Source of the DNA: Cryptomeria japonica
Lineage: Eukaryota; Streptophyta; Pinopsida; Cupressales; Cupressaceae
Reading direction: 5' to 3'
Length of the DNA stretch: 64,000 nt
NCBI RefSeq assembly: GCF_030272615.1
Contig: NC_081413.1
Coordinates: 23,624,501 to 23,688,500, forward strand
The notes under the pieces were generated by a model. It saw nothing but the letters and a program-made list of their open reading frames with translations. It did not search any database and had not been told where the DNA came from. Positions 12,681-23,909 of this stretch are shown piece by piece (the stretch's first letter is position 1; each line of letters starts with the position of its first letter). The translations under genes were made by a program, and so were the position numbers.

Positions 12681-13769
12681 CTAATCTATGATCTCTTCCA
12701 CCTTAGCTTTTCCCTTTTCATCTGACTTGATATTATTCATCGGACCATTTTTGCTCATGTTCTTACTCCTGTAGAATTTTGCTATGTGATCAGATTTGTT
12801 GCATGCATAGCAGACAACATTCATTTGCATACGCCTAAAGTTCATATGATTTGGTCTCATCCTGCATTGGTTAGTGATATGTCCAAACATTCCACATGTA
12901 TAACATCTCTTATTATGAAAATTGTTCATCACTGTTTTGTACATGTTTGACTTATGACCAAAGTTGTTGCATATGAAACATTGACCGGTAAAAGTAGGAT
13001 CATTTTTTATCACATTATTCATCATCCCATTGTTCATCTTATTTCTGCATTGACTTGCCATATGACTGAATTTACCAGAAACAAAAAATTTACCATTGAA
13101 TTTATAGGCATTACACTATCTTACTAGAGGTCTCTTGTTCTTTTGCTAATGATTGCTTTGTCCAGAATTGGAGGATTCTCCCTTTTGATTTCCAAGTCCT
13201 CGCATGTCTTTTCCACTTCTTTGACTATCTAGCATCTCATCAAGTCTTGTTGAGTTGGCTTTGAATTTCTCCTTGTGCTCATTAGCAGTAGAAAGTTCAT
13301 CTCTCAGAATTATAATCTGCCTTTGAAGTTCTTGTCCATCATTCTTTGTTTGCACCAATTCAAGCTTCAACTGATCATTCTCATAGTTCAATCTGTAGCA
13401 TTCATTTGATCTCTCCTTCAGTGAACGAGTCAGGGTTTCTTCATTCTTCTTTCAGTCTTCAATCTTCTTTGTCAGCTTCATCACAATGGATTGCATCTCA
13501 TTCTTCAGGACTACATTCTCTCTCGCAAGCTTCTCACATTCATATATCTTGTCTTGTAGGGCTTGATTGTTAATGCTTTGTTCTTATTTCTCCTTGATTT
13601 TGTCCATTAGTTCCTTTCTCTTCTCTCTTGATGTGTTGACTTGTTCCTTCAAAGATTCAATGAAATTTTCAGCTGCTTCCAGATTTCTCCTCAGGCTACT
13701 CTTTTCTTTCATAGCTGCATCAAGATCTTCAAGTGCCATAGTAAGCTTCTTTTGCAAACCGGAGTCCAT
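12681..13769 (-). pseudogene. element A gag relic: coiled coil plus zinc knuckles
   Basis: A single minus-strand frame starts at an ATG at 13769 (MDSGLQKKLTMALEDL) close to the primer binding site and runs to 12681 with several in-frame stops (for example near 13582, 13458 and 13144). The first part, 13769-13150, is a charged heptad-like coiled coil. The second part, about 13090-12780, holds CCHC zinc knuckles: one intact (CYTCGMFGHITNQC), two with the last Cys changed to Tyr, and one badly eroded. Order and spacing match the nucleic-acid-binding end of a Copia gag; such proteins package the element RNA. It is too broken to function. Confidence 0.75.
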
Positions 13770-13824
13770 TGATTCAATCTTCTGGATCTTCCTCAAGTTG
13801 TTAGGCTTCTTCCGAGGAACTAGT

Positions 13825-13835
13825 CTCTGATACCA
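13825..13835 (-). promoter_or_regulatory. element A primer binding site
   Basis: On the minus strand TGGTATCAGAG starts two bases after the 5' LTR. This is the complement of the 3' end of plant initiator methionine tRNA, the usual primer for Copia reverse transcription. Confidence 0.85.
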
Positions 13836-13837
13836 AT

Positions 13838-14988
13838 TGTTGGAATCAATGAACACTGAGAGGGGGGTGAATCAATGTTCTTCTATTTACAAACTTATTA
13901 AATTGATTCTTCAACCATCGAATAAAAATAAATGAAAGCAAAGTGCAAAAACAAAAACTAATCAACCACAAAACCATAACATCGGAATTTGTTACGTGGA
14001 AACCCGGAAAGGGAAAAACCACGGTGGGATTGAGTACCCACAATATTATTATACTTTGATTAGGAGTATGATAATATTACAAAATGGAATGCACCCACAT
14101 TCAGGCACACTGCCTAGAGATAACTGCTCAATTACATAAGAGAGAAACAACCCTAGAGGACTCGTTGTCCTACAAATGAGTTACAGGAGTAATTACAATG
14201 TCTAAACTAGAGTATAGCATCTACAAATGCCAAAAATTAGTTCTGATTAAGCACAATTTGACTGTCTAAAGCTGCTCTAATGCCTTTCTGCCCTATTTTG
14301 TTGCACAGTCATCTACCAGAGCACCAATTTTGCATTTTGATGCTCATTCGCATATCACACATCAATATTTGTATATCGCACACCATGTATATATCCAAAA
14401 ATGATCATCTGGATTGGCATTATATATCCGCACCAACAAAATAGATCTTGACCAAGTCGGCTTCACAACACTGCAAAATATGAAATGTGTAGTAACTTGT
14501 CAACTCAATCCGTCCACAAATGCATATGCTAACCTAAACATAATGATATCAAGCTTCATATGAGTGGGCCCAATCAACTCGAACATGAAACCAATCACCG
14601 AAATCATCCCACATATTCTGGATCACATGTTACACCATCAAACCAAAGAATAACTCTGTTCTTTTGGGATACGGAACCTTTAATCTCGCTCATGAATCAA
14701 CACTAGATGTCAAGAATATGAAATAAGCTGCCTCGAATATCCAATCATCTGCCTTATTCACTGCTACCAAAATTACACCACCAAAATCAAGATATGCACA
14801 ATGATCTCATTCTCTACCGGTTACTAAGTTCCACCTTCCAGACTTATGCCTTATGAACAATATGACTTCTGATTAGTCAGATCTATATACACCAGATAGG
14901 ATTTATTGACCGAGTTACCACCAATGACAACCCCTAAGCAATCTCCATGCATGAATCTCCACCGATATAGTGTCTCTCGCTAGCAACA
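13838..14988 (-). repeat. element A 5' LTR
   Basis: Homologous to 7571-8699. On the minus strand it begins TGTTGCTAGCGAGAG, three bases longer at the start than its partner, and ends GATTCCAACA just before the primer binding site. Substitutions between the two copies are frequent, so the insertion is not recent. Confidence 0.88.
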
Positions 14989-15311
14989 TCTATCTTCAAG
15001 AGTTGTAAAAAGGGACCCTTGTGAGTTACTCTAGCAACTTTCATTAATTCTTTGTGCGATTGTCAATAGAGTGGGAAACTCATTTTAATCTTAGGTGCAT
15101 CACCACCCTTTCATTTTCATGTATTCCTACTTACCCTTTTCCTTGAGAAAGTAGTACAATAGGTTTAGGATTTTAGTTTGTTTTTTGTTGATTTGGATCA
15201 ACAATCTACATTTAGATTTAAAAAGGAAGCCAACCTTCTCTATAGATTTGATCTCAATTACAACATTGCACACCTTGACATCAGTATCATTGTGTTGTTG
15301 ACATACTAGTT
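14989..15311. other. non-coding DNA right of element A
   Basis: Right flank of element A. T-rich and A-rich sequence without a recognisable gene, leading into the tandem repeat at 15312. Confidence 0.45.
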
Positions 15312-15567
15312 AGGCTAGTTCCAGTAGAGTGTCATTTCAAATGATAACAATATCAATATCAAATTATCCATCTTTATAATTCTTAAAACTTAAAATGGAC
15401 AATAATTTATAATCAATGATTACTAGCAATAACTAATAAAATTAACGAAAAATTACATGAAATTAATTATTTGATAGATATTTTAAAAGTTGACAATTAT
15501 TTTTTAATTGTGAATTATTTATTTATTTTGAATAAATGTGTATATGAACTGAGATTAACAATTAAAT
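15312..15567. repeat. tandem duplication, copy 1
   Basis: Begins AGGCTAGTTCCAGTAGAG and is homologous to 19381-19630 over about 250 bases, including the shared stretch TTTCAAATGATAACAATATC. With the LINE (15568-19318) removed the two copies would be about 318 bp apart. It is AT-rich and non-coding. Confidence 0.75.
15557..15567. repeat. LINE target-site duplication, left copy
   Basis: AACAATTAAAT here is repeated exactly at 19308-19318. The two copies bracket the LINE-derived block. LINE insertions typically make target-site duplications of this size or longer. Confidence 0.7.
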
Positions 15568-15570
15568 GCC

Positions 15571-17175
15571 TTGAACAAGGCCTTAATTGCTAAAGTGGCA
15601 TGGACCCTAGCTAAAGGTGAGGTGGACTGGTGTAACATTATCAGGGCTAAGTATTTGGAAAGGGAACAGTTCTACTTTAATTTGAGTTCTGGTGGCTTAC
15701 CTCATGGGTCAAAATTATGGAACAACATCCTAAAGCTTAGACCTGTTATCAGAGAGGGACTGAAGTGGCAGATTGGAAATGGTAGGAAGATTAGGTTTTG
15801 GGAGGACTCTTGGTTGGATGACAAACCTCTGTGTGAATCTCGATTCTGCCAAATAATGAATTCCCTAAAGGTTCACTTTGGTGATTTTATTGCTGACTAC
15901 ATTGTGTCGGGAAGAGGAAGGTGGAAGAACATCTCCCTGATCTTTACTGATCGACCTAACATGTTGCCTACTGCCCTTGATTTTCAGGATCTTATGTTTG
16001 TGTGCAGGGTACCTCTATCTCCACATGAGGACAAATTCATCTGGAAAGGGACCCAGTCGAGGGAGTTCTCAGTCAAGTCTGCTTACAGCTTGCTCTTGAG
16101 ACCCATTGATGATGTTGATTGCTGGAAAAAGATATGGAACCCACAACTTATTCCAAAAATTATTTCTTCTGGTGGTCCCTTATGCATGAAAAAATCTTGA
16201 CTTGGGACAATTTGAAAAGGAGGGGATTCCAACTTCCCAATAGATGTGTCTTATGTAAAGCTGGGGAGGAATCTATTGGCCATCTTTTCATCCATTGCCC
16301 TTTCGTTGGGCACATGTGGCTCTTCACCCTTGAAAAATGTGGGATACAATGGGTTTTTCATGATAACATTCATAAGTTTGTTAATGGATGGTCACCACCT
16401 ACCCACCACCCCCTGGCTATTCAGCTATGGAGGCAGACCCCTCCTCATATCCGCTAGAGTGTTTGGAAAGAAAGAAATAACATAATATTCAGAGATGCTG
16501 AAACCTCCCCTGATAATGTTTTTTCTAGTTATTTCAAAATGCTTATGGATAATATATCTGTGACTAGGTGGAAAACCCCCTCCAATCCTCCTAACTCGAC
16601 TGATAGAAGAATTGCAGAACTCTGGAAGCTCCCCTTGGAGTTTAAGCTCTTCAATAACACTTCAAAGATCAACAGAAAAAAAACCAAATGGTTAGCCCCA
16701 AATCCCTCTTGGCATAAACTAAATTTTGATGGGTCAGCTCAAAATACCTGGCAAGTGGGAGGTGGTGTTATTCATGATCATCAGGGGTCTACTATTGCCG
16801 CCTATGCGGGTAGCCTGAAGAATCATACTGTCACTCAAGCTGAGGGAATGGCTCTCCTATGGGGCTTGACGTTCGCCACTGCTATAGGTATTAGACAACT
16901 AGAAATTGAAGGTGATTCTAAAGTAATTGTGGAAGCTATCAGTGATAGATTTGTAGCCGGTTGGAAAGTGGAATCTATTTTGAGGGATGCAAGAATTTTT
17001 TTGGCTAACCTTGACTGTTTCACTATTCGCCACATTTTTCAGAGAAGAGAATGCAGTTGTTGACTCTATGGCTGCTATTGGAAGGCTGCAAGATGGCTTA
17101 CGATGTTGGAGGAACATTGATTTGCTGCCAGTGATCACTAAGGAGATCTTGGAGAAAGAAAAAACTAAGTCTTAA
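15571..17175 (+). pseudogene. LINE ORF2 C-terminus: RT end, zf-RVT and RNase H
   Basis: Three frames carry one ancestral protein. 15571-16170 encodes the C-terminal part of a plant LINE reverse transcriptase protein (NKALIAKVAWTLAKG near the start, FWEDSWLDDKPL further on). After a frameshift near 16150 comes the zinc-binding domain with RCVLCKAGEESIGHLFIHC (Cys-x2-Cys...His...His-Cys). 16690-17063 encodes RNase H with its acidic residues visible in LNFDGSA, TQAEGMALLWGL and IEGDSK. A last frameshift near 17040 leads to ENAVVDSMA and the end at 17175. The polymerase core and endonuclease are missing. In an intact element this protein nicks target DNA and reverse-transcribes the RNA there; this copy is dead. 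Confidence 0.88.
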
Positions 17176-17624
17176 TGACGAGTCTTTCTAATTGTTATCG
17201 GATGAAGAATATTAATTTTTAAATTTTGAATTTGGAGGGGAAACCCGCCCATCATGGGTTGGGGTTGCCACGTAGTTGCATATGGCCTTGTCATCAGTCT
17301 CAAGGGGGTTTAAATAATGATGATACTTATTGGTGAAGTACTGATATCAAGAAAGGCAATTTTCTATTTATCATATGAACGAATGTCATTGGCAGTGATG
17401 AAGGCAATAGTTGGGCTCAGTTAAGTCACATTGGGTGGATTAATGGCTCACATGAGTGTAATAGATTTTGTGATGGGGAAATCTGTTTAAACATGACTTG
17501 CAATAATCACGATGATTATTGCATGATTTTATTCTAGAACTTGCTGAGTTTTCTTCTGGACTCTGCTTCTTCTCTTGAATAGATTTGTATCCTTGCTGCC
17601 CTGTTTTTCATTTGATCTTCTAAG
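17176..17624 (+). other. LINE inter-ORF spacer
   Basis: Non-coding stretch between the RNase H end and the downstream ORF. It contains CCCGCCCATCATGGGTTGGGG near 17246, a short inverted-repeat-like sequence. Nothing else is recognisable. Confidence 0.4.
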
Positions 17625-19033
17625 ATGGAAGAAATGATCATGGGGGGTGATAGACTGAGACTTAAACCTGATAAAATAGATGAATTCAAAGCTAGGTCGG
17701 TGGTTTGGTTTGTGTGCTCGGAAGGAGGCATTGATAAATTCATGGAGAGCATGAAAGGAAACGATGAAAGACTGTCGAAGCAGTTTGTGGCCTCCCGGGA
17801 GGACAAAAGGGTCACTATGGGTGGAATCTCATTTGAAGTCAATGAAGATGTGATTGCTCAGTTGACGGGCTTAGCCATGGAGGGTAGGAAATGGAAGAAA
17901 CAAAGCCGCATATCGGACACCACCAGCCTAAATCAATTTTTCTGCGATGGGGAGAATCCTGTGAAGCGGGCTAGTGACTTCAACCGCGAAGAGATTTCGC
18001 TGCCTTGGGATGAGGTTTGCTACATCATCATGAAGTATATCACTCTAGAAGGATGATATGGGGTTTTCTACTACTATCACCTCCCTTTCCTTAATCATCT
18101 TAGGAATAAGGATCTTATCTCCATCTCTTTTTTTCTGCTGCATTCTATGGATTCTAATGTGAGAGATATTGCTAAAGCCAAGAAAAAAGGCAAGGACTTT
18201 ACTATTCTCCACCAAGGCCTTATCCTCTGCCTTTACAATTTCCACTTGGCCCTCTATCCTCCTCGCACGATTTCGGTCCAGAATGTGCCTAAAAGCCAAT
18301 CTTTGACTATAGCCGCTACCAACCTTGACATAAGCCCTCCTCGGTTGCCCGATCCTGGCTCCTCTAGTAAGAAAAATAAAAAGCACCACTCGGAGGATTT
18401 AAAACCCCCAAGAAAGTGAGAATCCAGGAAATCGACTCCGATGTGGAGATTACAGATGAAGCTAACACTCCCTGTCGCTCTGTGAGATTGGTGTCCAAAC
18501 CCCCTAACAAACCCTTAAGGGACTCCTCCTCATCTCATGATATTGGGAATTCCATCCCCTTTGGTAATGCGGCCCCATTTCATTCCACCTCGACCCCCCA
18601 TTCTGCTAGCTCCACCCATGTGTCTGAAAGCCCTAAAAATTCCATGAGCCCGGATGTCGGTCACAAATCCTGGGCAAACTCTCCATCCCCTACTCTTTGG
18701 CTTGAAAAGATGGTGGTGGTGGAGGAAGCGAGCAACATCAAGGAGGAAGCGGAAGACAAAATGACGGACTTGGAGAAGAAAGTGGATGGCATGATCGAAA
18801 ACTTGCAGGAAATTACCAACAGATCAGATGCCATTGAGAACAAGCTGCATGATGTCTCCAAGTTTGCTTTGAATGTCATGCACAACTCTGCGACCACTCT
18901 TTGTCTCTTGCAAGAAAGCACCCTCAAAGGTAAAGGAAAGGAGGATGAGGACTATAAGGACCTCTTTAAATTCCTCACCAAAGAATGGGCAAGGAAGCTC
19001 CTCCCCAAGAGGAGCCATGGCAAAAAGAAGTAG
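17625..19033 (+). pseudogene. extra ORF downstream of LINE RNase H
   Basis: An ATG at 17625 (MEEMIMGGDRLRLKPDK) opens a frame that passes one TGA at 18054 and continues to 18419. A frameshift in an A/C run near 18405 moves it to the frame ending at 19033, giving an ancestral protein of about 465 residues. The N-terminal 260 residues look globular, with GGISFEVNEDVIAQLTGL followed by WDEVCYIIMKYITLEG and a Tyr/His-rich helical part. This pattern resembles a family of plant ORFs often found near transposons and usually annotated as uncharacterised. A Ser/Pro/Lys-rich linker follows, then an acidic heptad-like segment (about 18720-18900) and a basic tail. No nuclease or polymerase motif is visible. 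It lies inside the 11-bp duplications, so it moved with the LINE or was joined to it beforehand. Confidence 0.6.
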
Positions 19034-19307
19034 CTGTGTTTTCTATGGGCTGGTTTTTTGTTTTTTTGAATGGCCCTAATTGTCTTTCGGCTTAGAGTTA
19101 CGGTTACTAGTTAATCCTGGACTTAACTATCTTTTGCCCTACGTTGCATATTTTAATTATGTCTTTTATATACTCGGTTAATATGCATAGTATGTTTAAA
19201 TTTTTTGATAGAGGAAAGTTTAGGAGGTTGTGATTTTGTTGTTTCTCTGCGGTTATCTTTTATGTACATGGGTCAGCCCCCTAGTTTTGGTTGCTTTTAA
19301 TATAAAA

Positions 19308-19318
19308 AACAATTAAAT
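19308..19318. repeat. LINE target-site duplication, right copy
   Basis: Exact second copy of AACAATTAAAT (15557-15567), directly after the short A-rich LINE tail. Confidence 0.7.
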
Positions 19319-19380
19319 TAATATTTTGTGTAAATATATAATATAAATATATATCATTCTCATTTTGTTATTGGAATGAT

Positions 19381-19630
19381 AGGCTAGTTCCAACAAGAGC
19401 AATTTCAAATGATAACAATATCAAAATCAAATAAATTCATCTTTATAATTCTTAAAATTCAAAATAGAGAATAATTTCTAATTAATGATCATAACAATAA
19501 TTAATAAAATTAACAAAAAATTATATAAAATTTTTACATTTTTATAAATATTTTAAATTTAATATTTTTTTTAAACTACGAAATATTTGTATATCTTACA
19601 CTAAGATTAGCAAATTAAATTAAAATTATA
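19381..19630. repeat. tandem duplication, copy 2
   Basis: Starts AGGCTAGTTCCAACAAGAG and matches 15312-15567 with scattered substitutions and small indels. It was adjacent to copy 1 before the LINE inserted. Confidence 0.75.
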
Positions 19631-21359
19631 TGAAAATATGTAAAATAAATGTGTACACTCATTGTCCATTAATTGAACAATATCTCAAACATATTGTTAT
19701 TTTTTATTTAATAATTAATAATAATTAAAAAATTTAAACATCGTCCGCCTGTGAATGTCTTATTAAATAAAGACTTTCACTTACCTTCAAAGCAATTTCA
19801 CACTCCTTGTCTTTTATTATTAAATTTTATTTAATCTTTAATAAAATTCTAATAATGGAATCCTTTATGATATCCCCTAGAATGTTTGGACTTCAAGCTT
19901 TCCATTTTCCTCAATTCTCTTCAAAAACACATTCGGACTTAAATATATAAATTAATATTATCATTTGTCATGATTAATATGATTTTTTAACAACTAAATA
20001 TATGGATAATGAGGTGCCCGAGCATAAATGCTAGTGAGGGAGCATAAGGTTGATAAGCTTAGAAGTAGGATTATATGTCTTTTCAATACTTTTATTTTCT
20101 CCCATTTTATTGATCTTGTTCCACCTACTAAATTTTCAAGGTGAATATGTATAATGATGACTTTATAATATTTAGATTCATGTTATCAATGAGATTTCTC
20201 TCAACGATTAACATGATGTACACTTCAACTTATAATTCAGTTTGAATCATTTTGAGTCTTGTTATCTATGGTTTATGGATTTTCCTTTATTTTATTTTTA
20301 TGTAAAATGTTATTTTATTAAAAACAAATTATATTTATAAAGTAGCATTGAATCTATAGCATGATTTTTATTGGATATTTCTTATGTTTCGACAAGGAGT
20401 TTGTTTAATTTGAATATTTTATCATTTTCTATTTATTCTACAAAATTTATACATAGTTTTTATATTTAAAGTATTATTATTTAGAATATTATTTTGTAAT
20501 TAAGATTATATAGATTATGTATCTAAGTTGTTAGACTAGTTTTAGATATAAATCATTTTCAAATATTAACACAAGATTTTTTTTGTCCTCTTCTTTATAT
20601 AAAAATATATATTTAATATACACTATATTATAAAAAGTTTCAATTTGAACCATAATGAACATGAAAAATTGGTATTAAGTGGAACTAATTTGCTAGGAAA
20701 CGAGAAGCGAAGTGGCAAGGAGTGTAGCGTTTGAGGGTTTCCAACAACAATGGTAGATGTGCTTTCCCTCCTCCGCATAGATTTGATATGCCTAATTGTG
20801 AGCAGGAGCCCTATCCCTTGGCTATTTTTCTCAGCATCTATCTTGTTGTCTTTAATGCTTGCAAGTTAATGTTTATCATTTCAAATTTTCCTTCTGCCCA
20901 ATGATATTTGTCAAGGGTGTACTATCACATTTATGAACTTGGGTTTGGTGGTGTACTTACTTTGCATTTAATGGGTGGCAATTTTCACTCAAAACTACAT
21001 GGTATATATGCAAAACCAAAGTTTCGAGTGAAACTATTTCACTAAAAACTACAAAATTATATTTTTCAAATGAAAATTTTGAATCATGGTTGAATTTGGA
21101 TGTAAGGTTTCAAACAAAAGAGTTTCACTCAAAATTCTTTTGGGTAAAAGCCAAGTTTTTTAATATATATTCTAATTTGACACAAAAAAAGACAAGTGGG
21201 AAGAGGGTAAACAAATTTAAAATGGATACCAATGGGTAGTTTAACATGAAGAACTTTACATGCTAAGATTTGAGACTGAGCATCAACTTTGGACTTCTAG
21301 ATTTGGAGGCTAATCTTATTCCATTTGGATTAGAGGACTAGGGGGTTAGAAACTAAGGG
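19631..21359. other. AT-rich DNA without a gene
   Basis: Very AT-rich to about 20.65 kb, then mixed. Between 20.97 and 21.14 kb the phrase TTTCACTCAAAA and close variants recur several times. No protein, LTR end or RNA gene is recognisable. Confidence 0.5.
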
Positions 21360-23909
21360 TCAAAGGAGGAGTAAGGAGAAAGGGGAGTGTAGAAAATAAT
21401 TCAGTGATACTAAAGAAGAAGAACCAAACTCCCTGCTCATGGAGAGATCTAAATTTTTCAAAACCCCCGAATAAAAATCATCCAAGAGTGAGGAAGAGAA
21501 ACTTGTAAAGACTAGAGGCCAAAATTTGGCCCATAAAACTTTGACCACATCTAATACCAATAAAATTGAGAAACATTTAAAGGAAAAATAGAGCAAGGGA
21601 AAGGAGAAAACTCCTATGAAAATAACAACAAAAATATGTGGAGAAAACCCCCGCTACAACACCTAGCAAAGAAGAAAACATGTTTGCTTTGGAAAGAGGA
21701 AGGAACCAAAAGAAAAAACCTACTCCTCTTTCTAAAAGGAAAACAAAATCCTTACCAAGTAAAAAGAGTTAATTAGTCGAGTAGCCTGTAGCTAAACAAA
21801 AAGCAATAGAGGAACCATCCACAATTGTAAGGGAAAAAAGGAAACCAAATATCACCTTGCAACAAATGTATTGAGAAGAAAGCTCAATTTTCTATTGTAG
21901 AATAACAACCAAGATTACAATAGAAAAAGGCAACTACTAGTGCCCCTATTATAGATAAACTACCATCTATTTCCTTCAAATTCATTGAACAAGAATTTTT
22001 TTTTGGCACTAAGGCAAAAAAGAAGAGTAAAAAACAAAAATCGACTACCAAATTTCCAATAAAATCCCATAGAATGAAGTCAAAAGGGAGTGCTAAAATG
22101 GGTAAAATTAAAATTGAGACACTATTAGACATTACTTCTTAAACTAGTAGTGAATGTGAGTATTTTTTTAAGAAGAGGCCACTGATGAATACTAAGAGGG
22201 GGGGGGGGGGGGTGAATTAGTATGCCAAAAAATATTGTAAGCAAACTCTTAAACAATTTAGCAGATAACCGGTGCAATAGATTCACTAATAAACCGGTTA
22301 AGATAAATGCAAACCAAATAGCAAACAAAGCATTCACCCACAAAATCACAATCACCATAACACAAGATATTTGACGTGGAAACACAAATGGGAAAAACCA
22401 CGGTGAGAAAAAACTCACAAGTAACTATCTGTAGAATAGTAACTAGACCGGTTAAGGTCATATAATGTTCTTCACCAGAACAGATCCTGTTAGGAATCTA
22501 GATCTCTGTTAAGAGATAAGTCCTGTTAAAGACTACCCGTTAGAGGATTTAAGATCCACAGTTGTGAACCACCTTGTTAGAGGATTTACAAAGGCTTTGC
22601 TGAGCCTACCCAGTTAAGAGCTTCAGACTTGTTGAAGATGTGAGTAATCAACAAGTGAATGATCTAGATAATAGCACAATATGCTTAATTAGATCCTCGA
22701 CAACTCCTTGTTAATGCATTTCAGCATTACTTCAGTCTTCTATATCTGCACACTCTATCTCTTCACACAAACCTAAACTTCTCTTCAATGATCGCACATA
22801 ATAACCTTTCCTTCTCTATGTCACATACAAAGCCTAGACATGATGTCCTTATAAAGGAATCTGATTTCATGTCGGTCCAATAAGATTAGACTACAAGTTC
22901 CTAGGTACAGTGCATCTAGACACATTTGGTAACATGACACAAAAACACCGCCAAAGTGTCAGTGGATGATAACTCATCACACATTACAATAATACCGGTT
23001 GGTAACTCATCACATATATAAATATTGGTTAATACAATATACCGATTACCGGTTGTCAAGAATGAAGACTGGAAGATCATAGTGTTCTGATAAAAAAATG
23101 ACTACCACTCGGGTCCTTTGTTCCGCTTGAGATCCTTGTACCGCTTGGGGTCTTCAGTCAATCTGTGACTGGTAAAACATCTTCTGCAAAATACCAATAG
23201 TCTAAAGACTACACATTTAATGCCATACAATACCGGTTGAGCATAACTCATACATCAAGTAAGTATGTGTCCATCAATGATAATCAAAACATCATCAAAA
23301 TACCAACAACCACTTATTATAGGAGGGGATGAAGCCTCTTCTAATACCAATCTAGAGTCTTTTGATAAACTCATAGAAGATTGGCTCAAAGGAAACATTG
23401 AGACTTTGATTGAGATAACACAACCCCGGGATGTAGAACATGAAGTTAAAATGAAGTTGAGGTACAAGATGTGACTGAACAAGAGGATACCAACTTAGAC
23501 TAATTGGCAGAGATGGCAACCAAAGAAGTTGAAATGACCTTTGAGAAAATTGTAGAACCTTCTCATAGTATTCAAGTTCCCCATGCCTCTCATATGATGT
23601 CTTGGAATACAATTATATTAAGATTGTGGAAGAAATTTCAACAACTACTACTACAAGAGAAAAAGTTGATTGAAGAAAAGACAAAGTTACAACAAAAGTT
23701 TGAAGAAGAGATATAAAGTGTTTGTTCAAGAAGCTTTAAAGAAAGCCCACATTTTCACGAGTTTTGAACAATTGAAAACACACCATTCAGTTTATCCTAA
23801 GGAAATTGGCTTCATTATTAGTTCTCGGCCCACACTTGGTACCTTGTCAGCTCACACAACCTTGTCACCCCCAAAAGGGCGCCCGTGTTTTTGCCTTTGC
23901 GAGAGCTAG
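21360..23909 (+). pseudogene. orphan decayed ORF with Lys-rich linker and coiled coil
   Basis: Plus-strand reading fragments lie on both sides of a solo LTR. On the left (21360-22180) translation gives a Lys/Ser/Glu-rich, stop-ridden stretch. On the right (about 23314-23480) comes a short globular segment with FDKLIEDWLKGNIETLIEI, then 23504-23716 with WNTIILRLWKKFQQLLLQEK and a charged coiled coil, then 23717-23909. No retroelement enzyme motif is present. The layout of low-complexity linker followed by coiled coil recalls the tails of the extra ORFs in elements A, C, D and the LINE. The parent element is not identified. The right end runs into the Gypsy-type leader at about 23.9 kb, to which this ORF is antisense. 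Confidence 0.4.
22183..23308 (-). mobile_element. solo LTR of a Copia-type retrotransposon
   Basis: On the minus strand this 1.1-kb block begins TGTTGGTATTTTG and ends GTATTCATCA, with the TTCACCCC...CTTAGTATT signature near the end; the C-tract has grown to about 15 bases. GCCAC precedes it and ACCAC follows it, a five-base duplication with one mismatch. It splits the orphan ORF at 21.36-23.9 kb. No internal region is present. Confidence 0.8.

Larger units (their letters stand above)
7571..14988 (-). mobile_element. element A: pol-less Copia-type LTR retrotransposon
   Basis: A 7.4-kb minus-strand element with two LTRs (1,129 and 1,151 bp), an initiator-methionine-tRNA type primer binding site next to the 5' LTR and a purine tract next to the 3' LTR. 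The interior holds a gag relic (coiled coil plus zinc knuckles) and a long second ORF. I found no protease, integrase, reverse transcriptase or RNase H motif, so it would depend on enzymes from another element. This resembles the published class of terminal-repeat elements that keep only gag, with an added ORF. Both coding parts are broken by stops. The flanks share ACATC only if the last bases of the right LTR are counted, so the target-site duplication is unresolved. Confidence 0.85.
15568..19307 (+). mobile_element. 5'-truncated LINE with an extra downstream ORF
   Basis: The block starts abruptly inside the reverse-transcriptase ORF, contains the zinc-binding and RNase H end of ORF2, then about 450 bp of non-coding sequence, a second decayed ORF, and a short A-rich end (TATAAAA). 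It is bracketed by an exact 11-bp duplication and lies between two copies of a non-coding tandem repeat, so both boundaries are supported independently. 5' truncation is normal for LINEs. An ORF downstream of RNase H is not usual. Confidence 0.75.

Noticed and set aside
7566-14993. ACATC as the target-site duplication of element A
   Set aside because: On the right it overlaps the last three bases of the LTR, so it cannot be accepted without an empty-site comparison.
22199-22212. Long G-run as a possible quadruplex or assembly artefact
   Set aside because: Homologous shorter runs occur at the same LTR position elsewhere, so it is an expanded version of a normal LTR feature; run length itself may be inaccurate.
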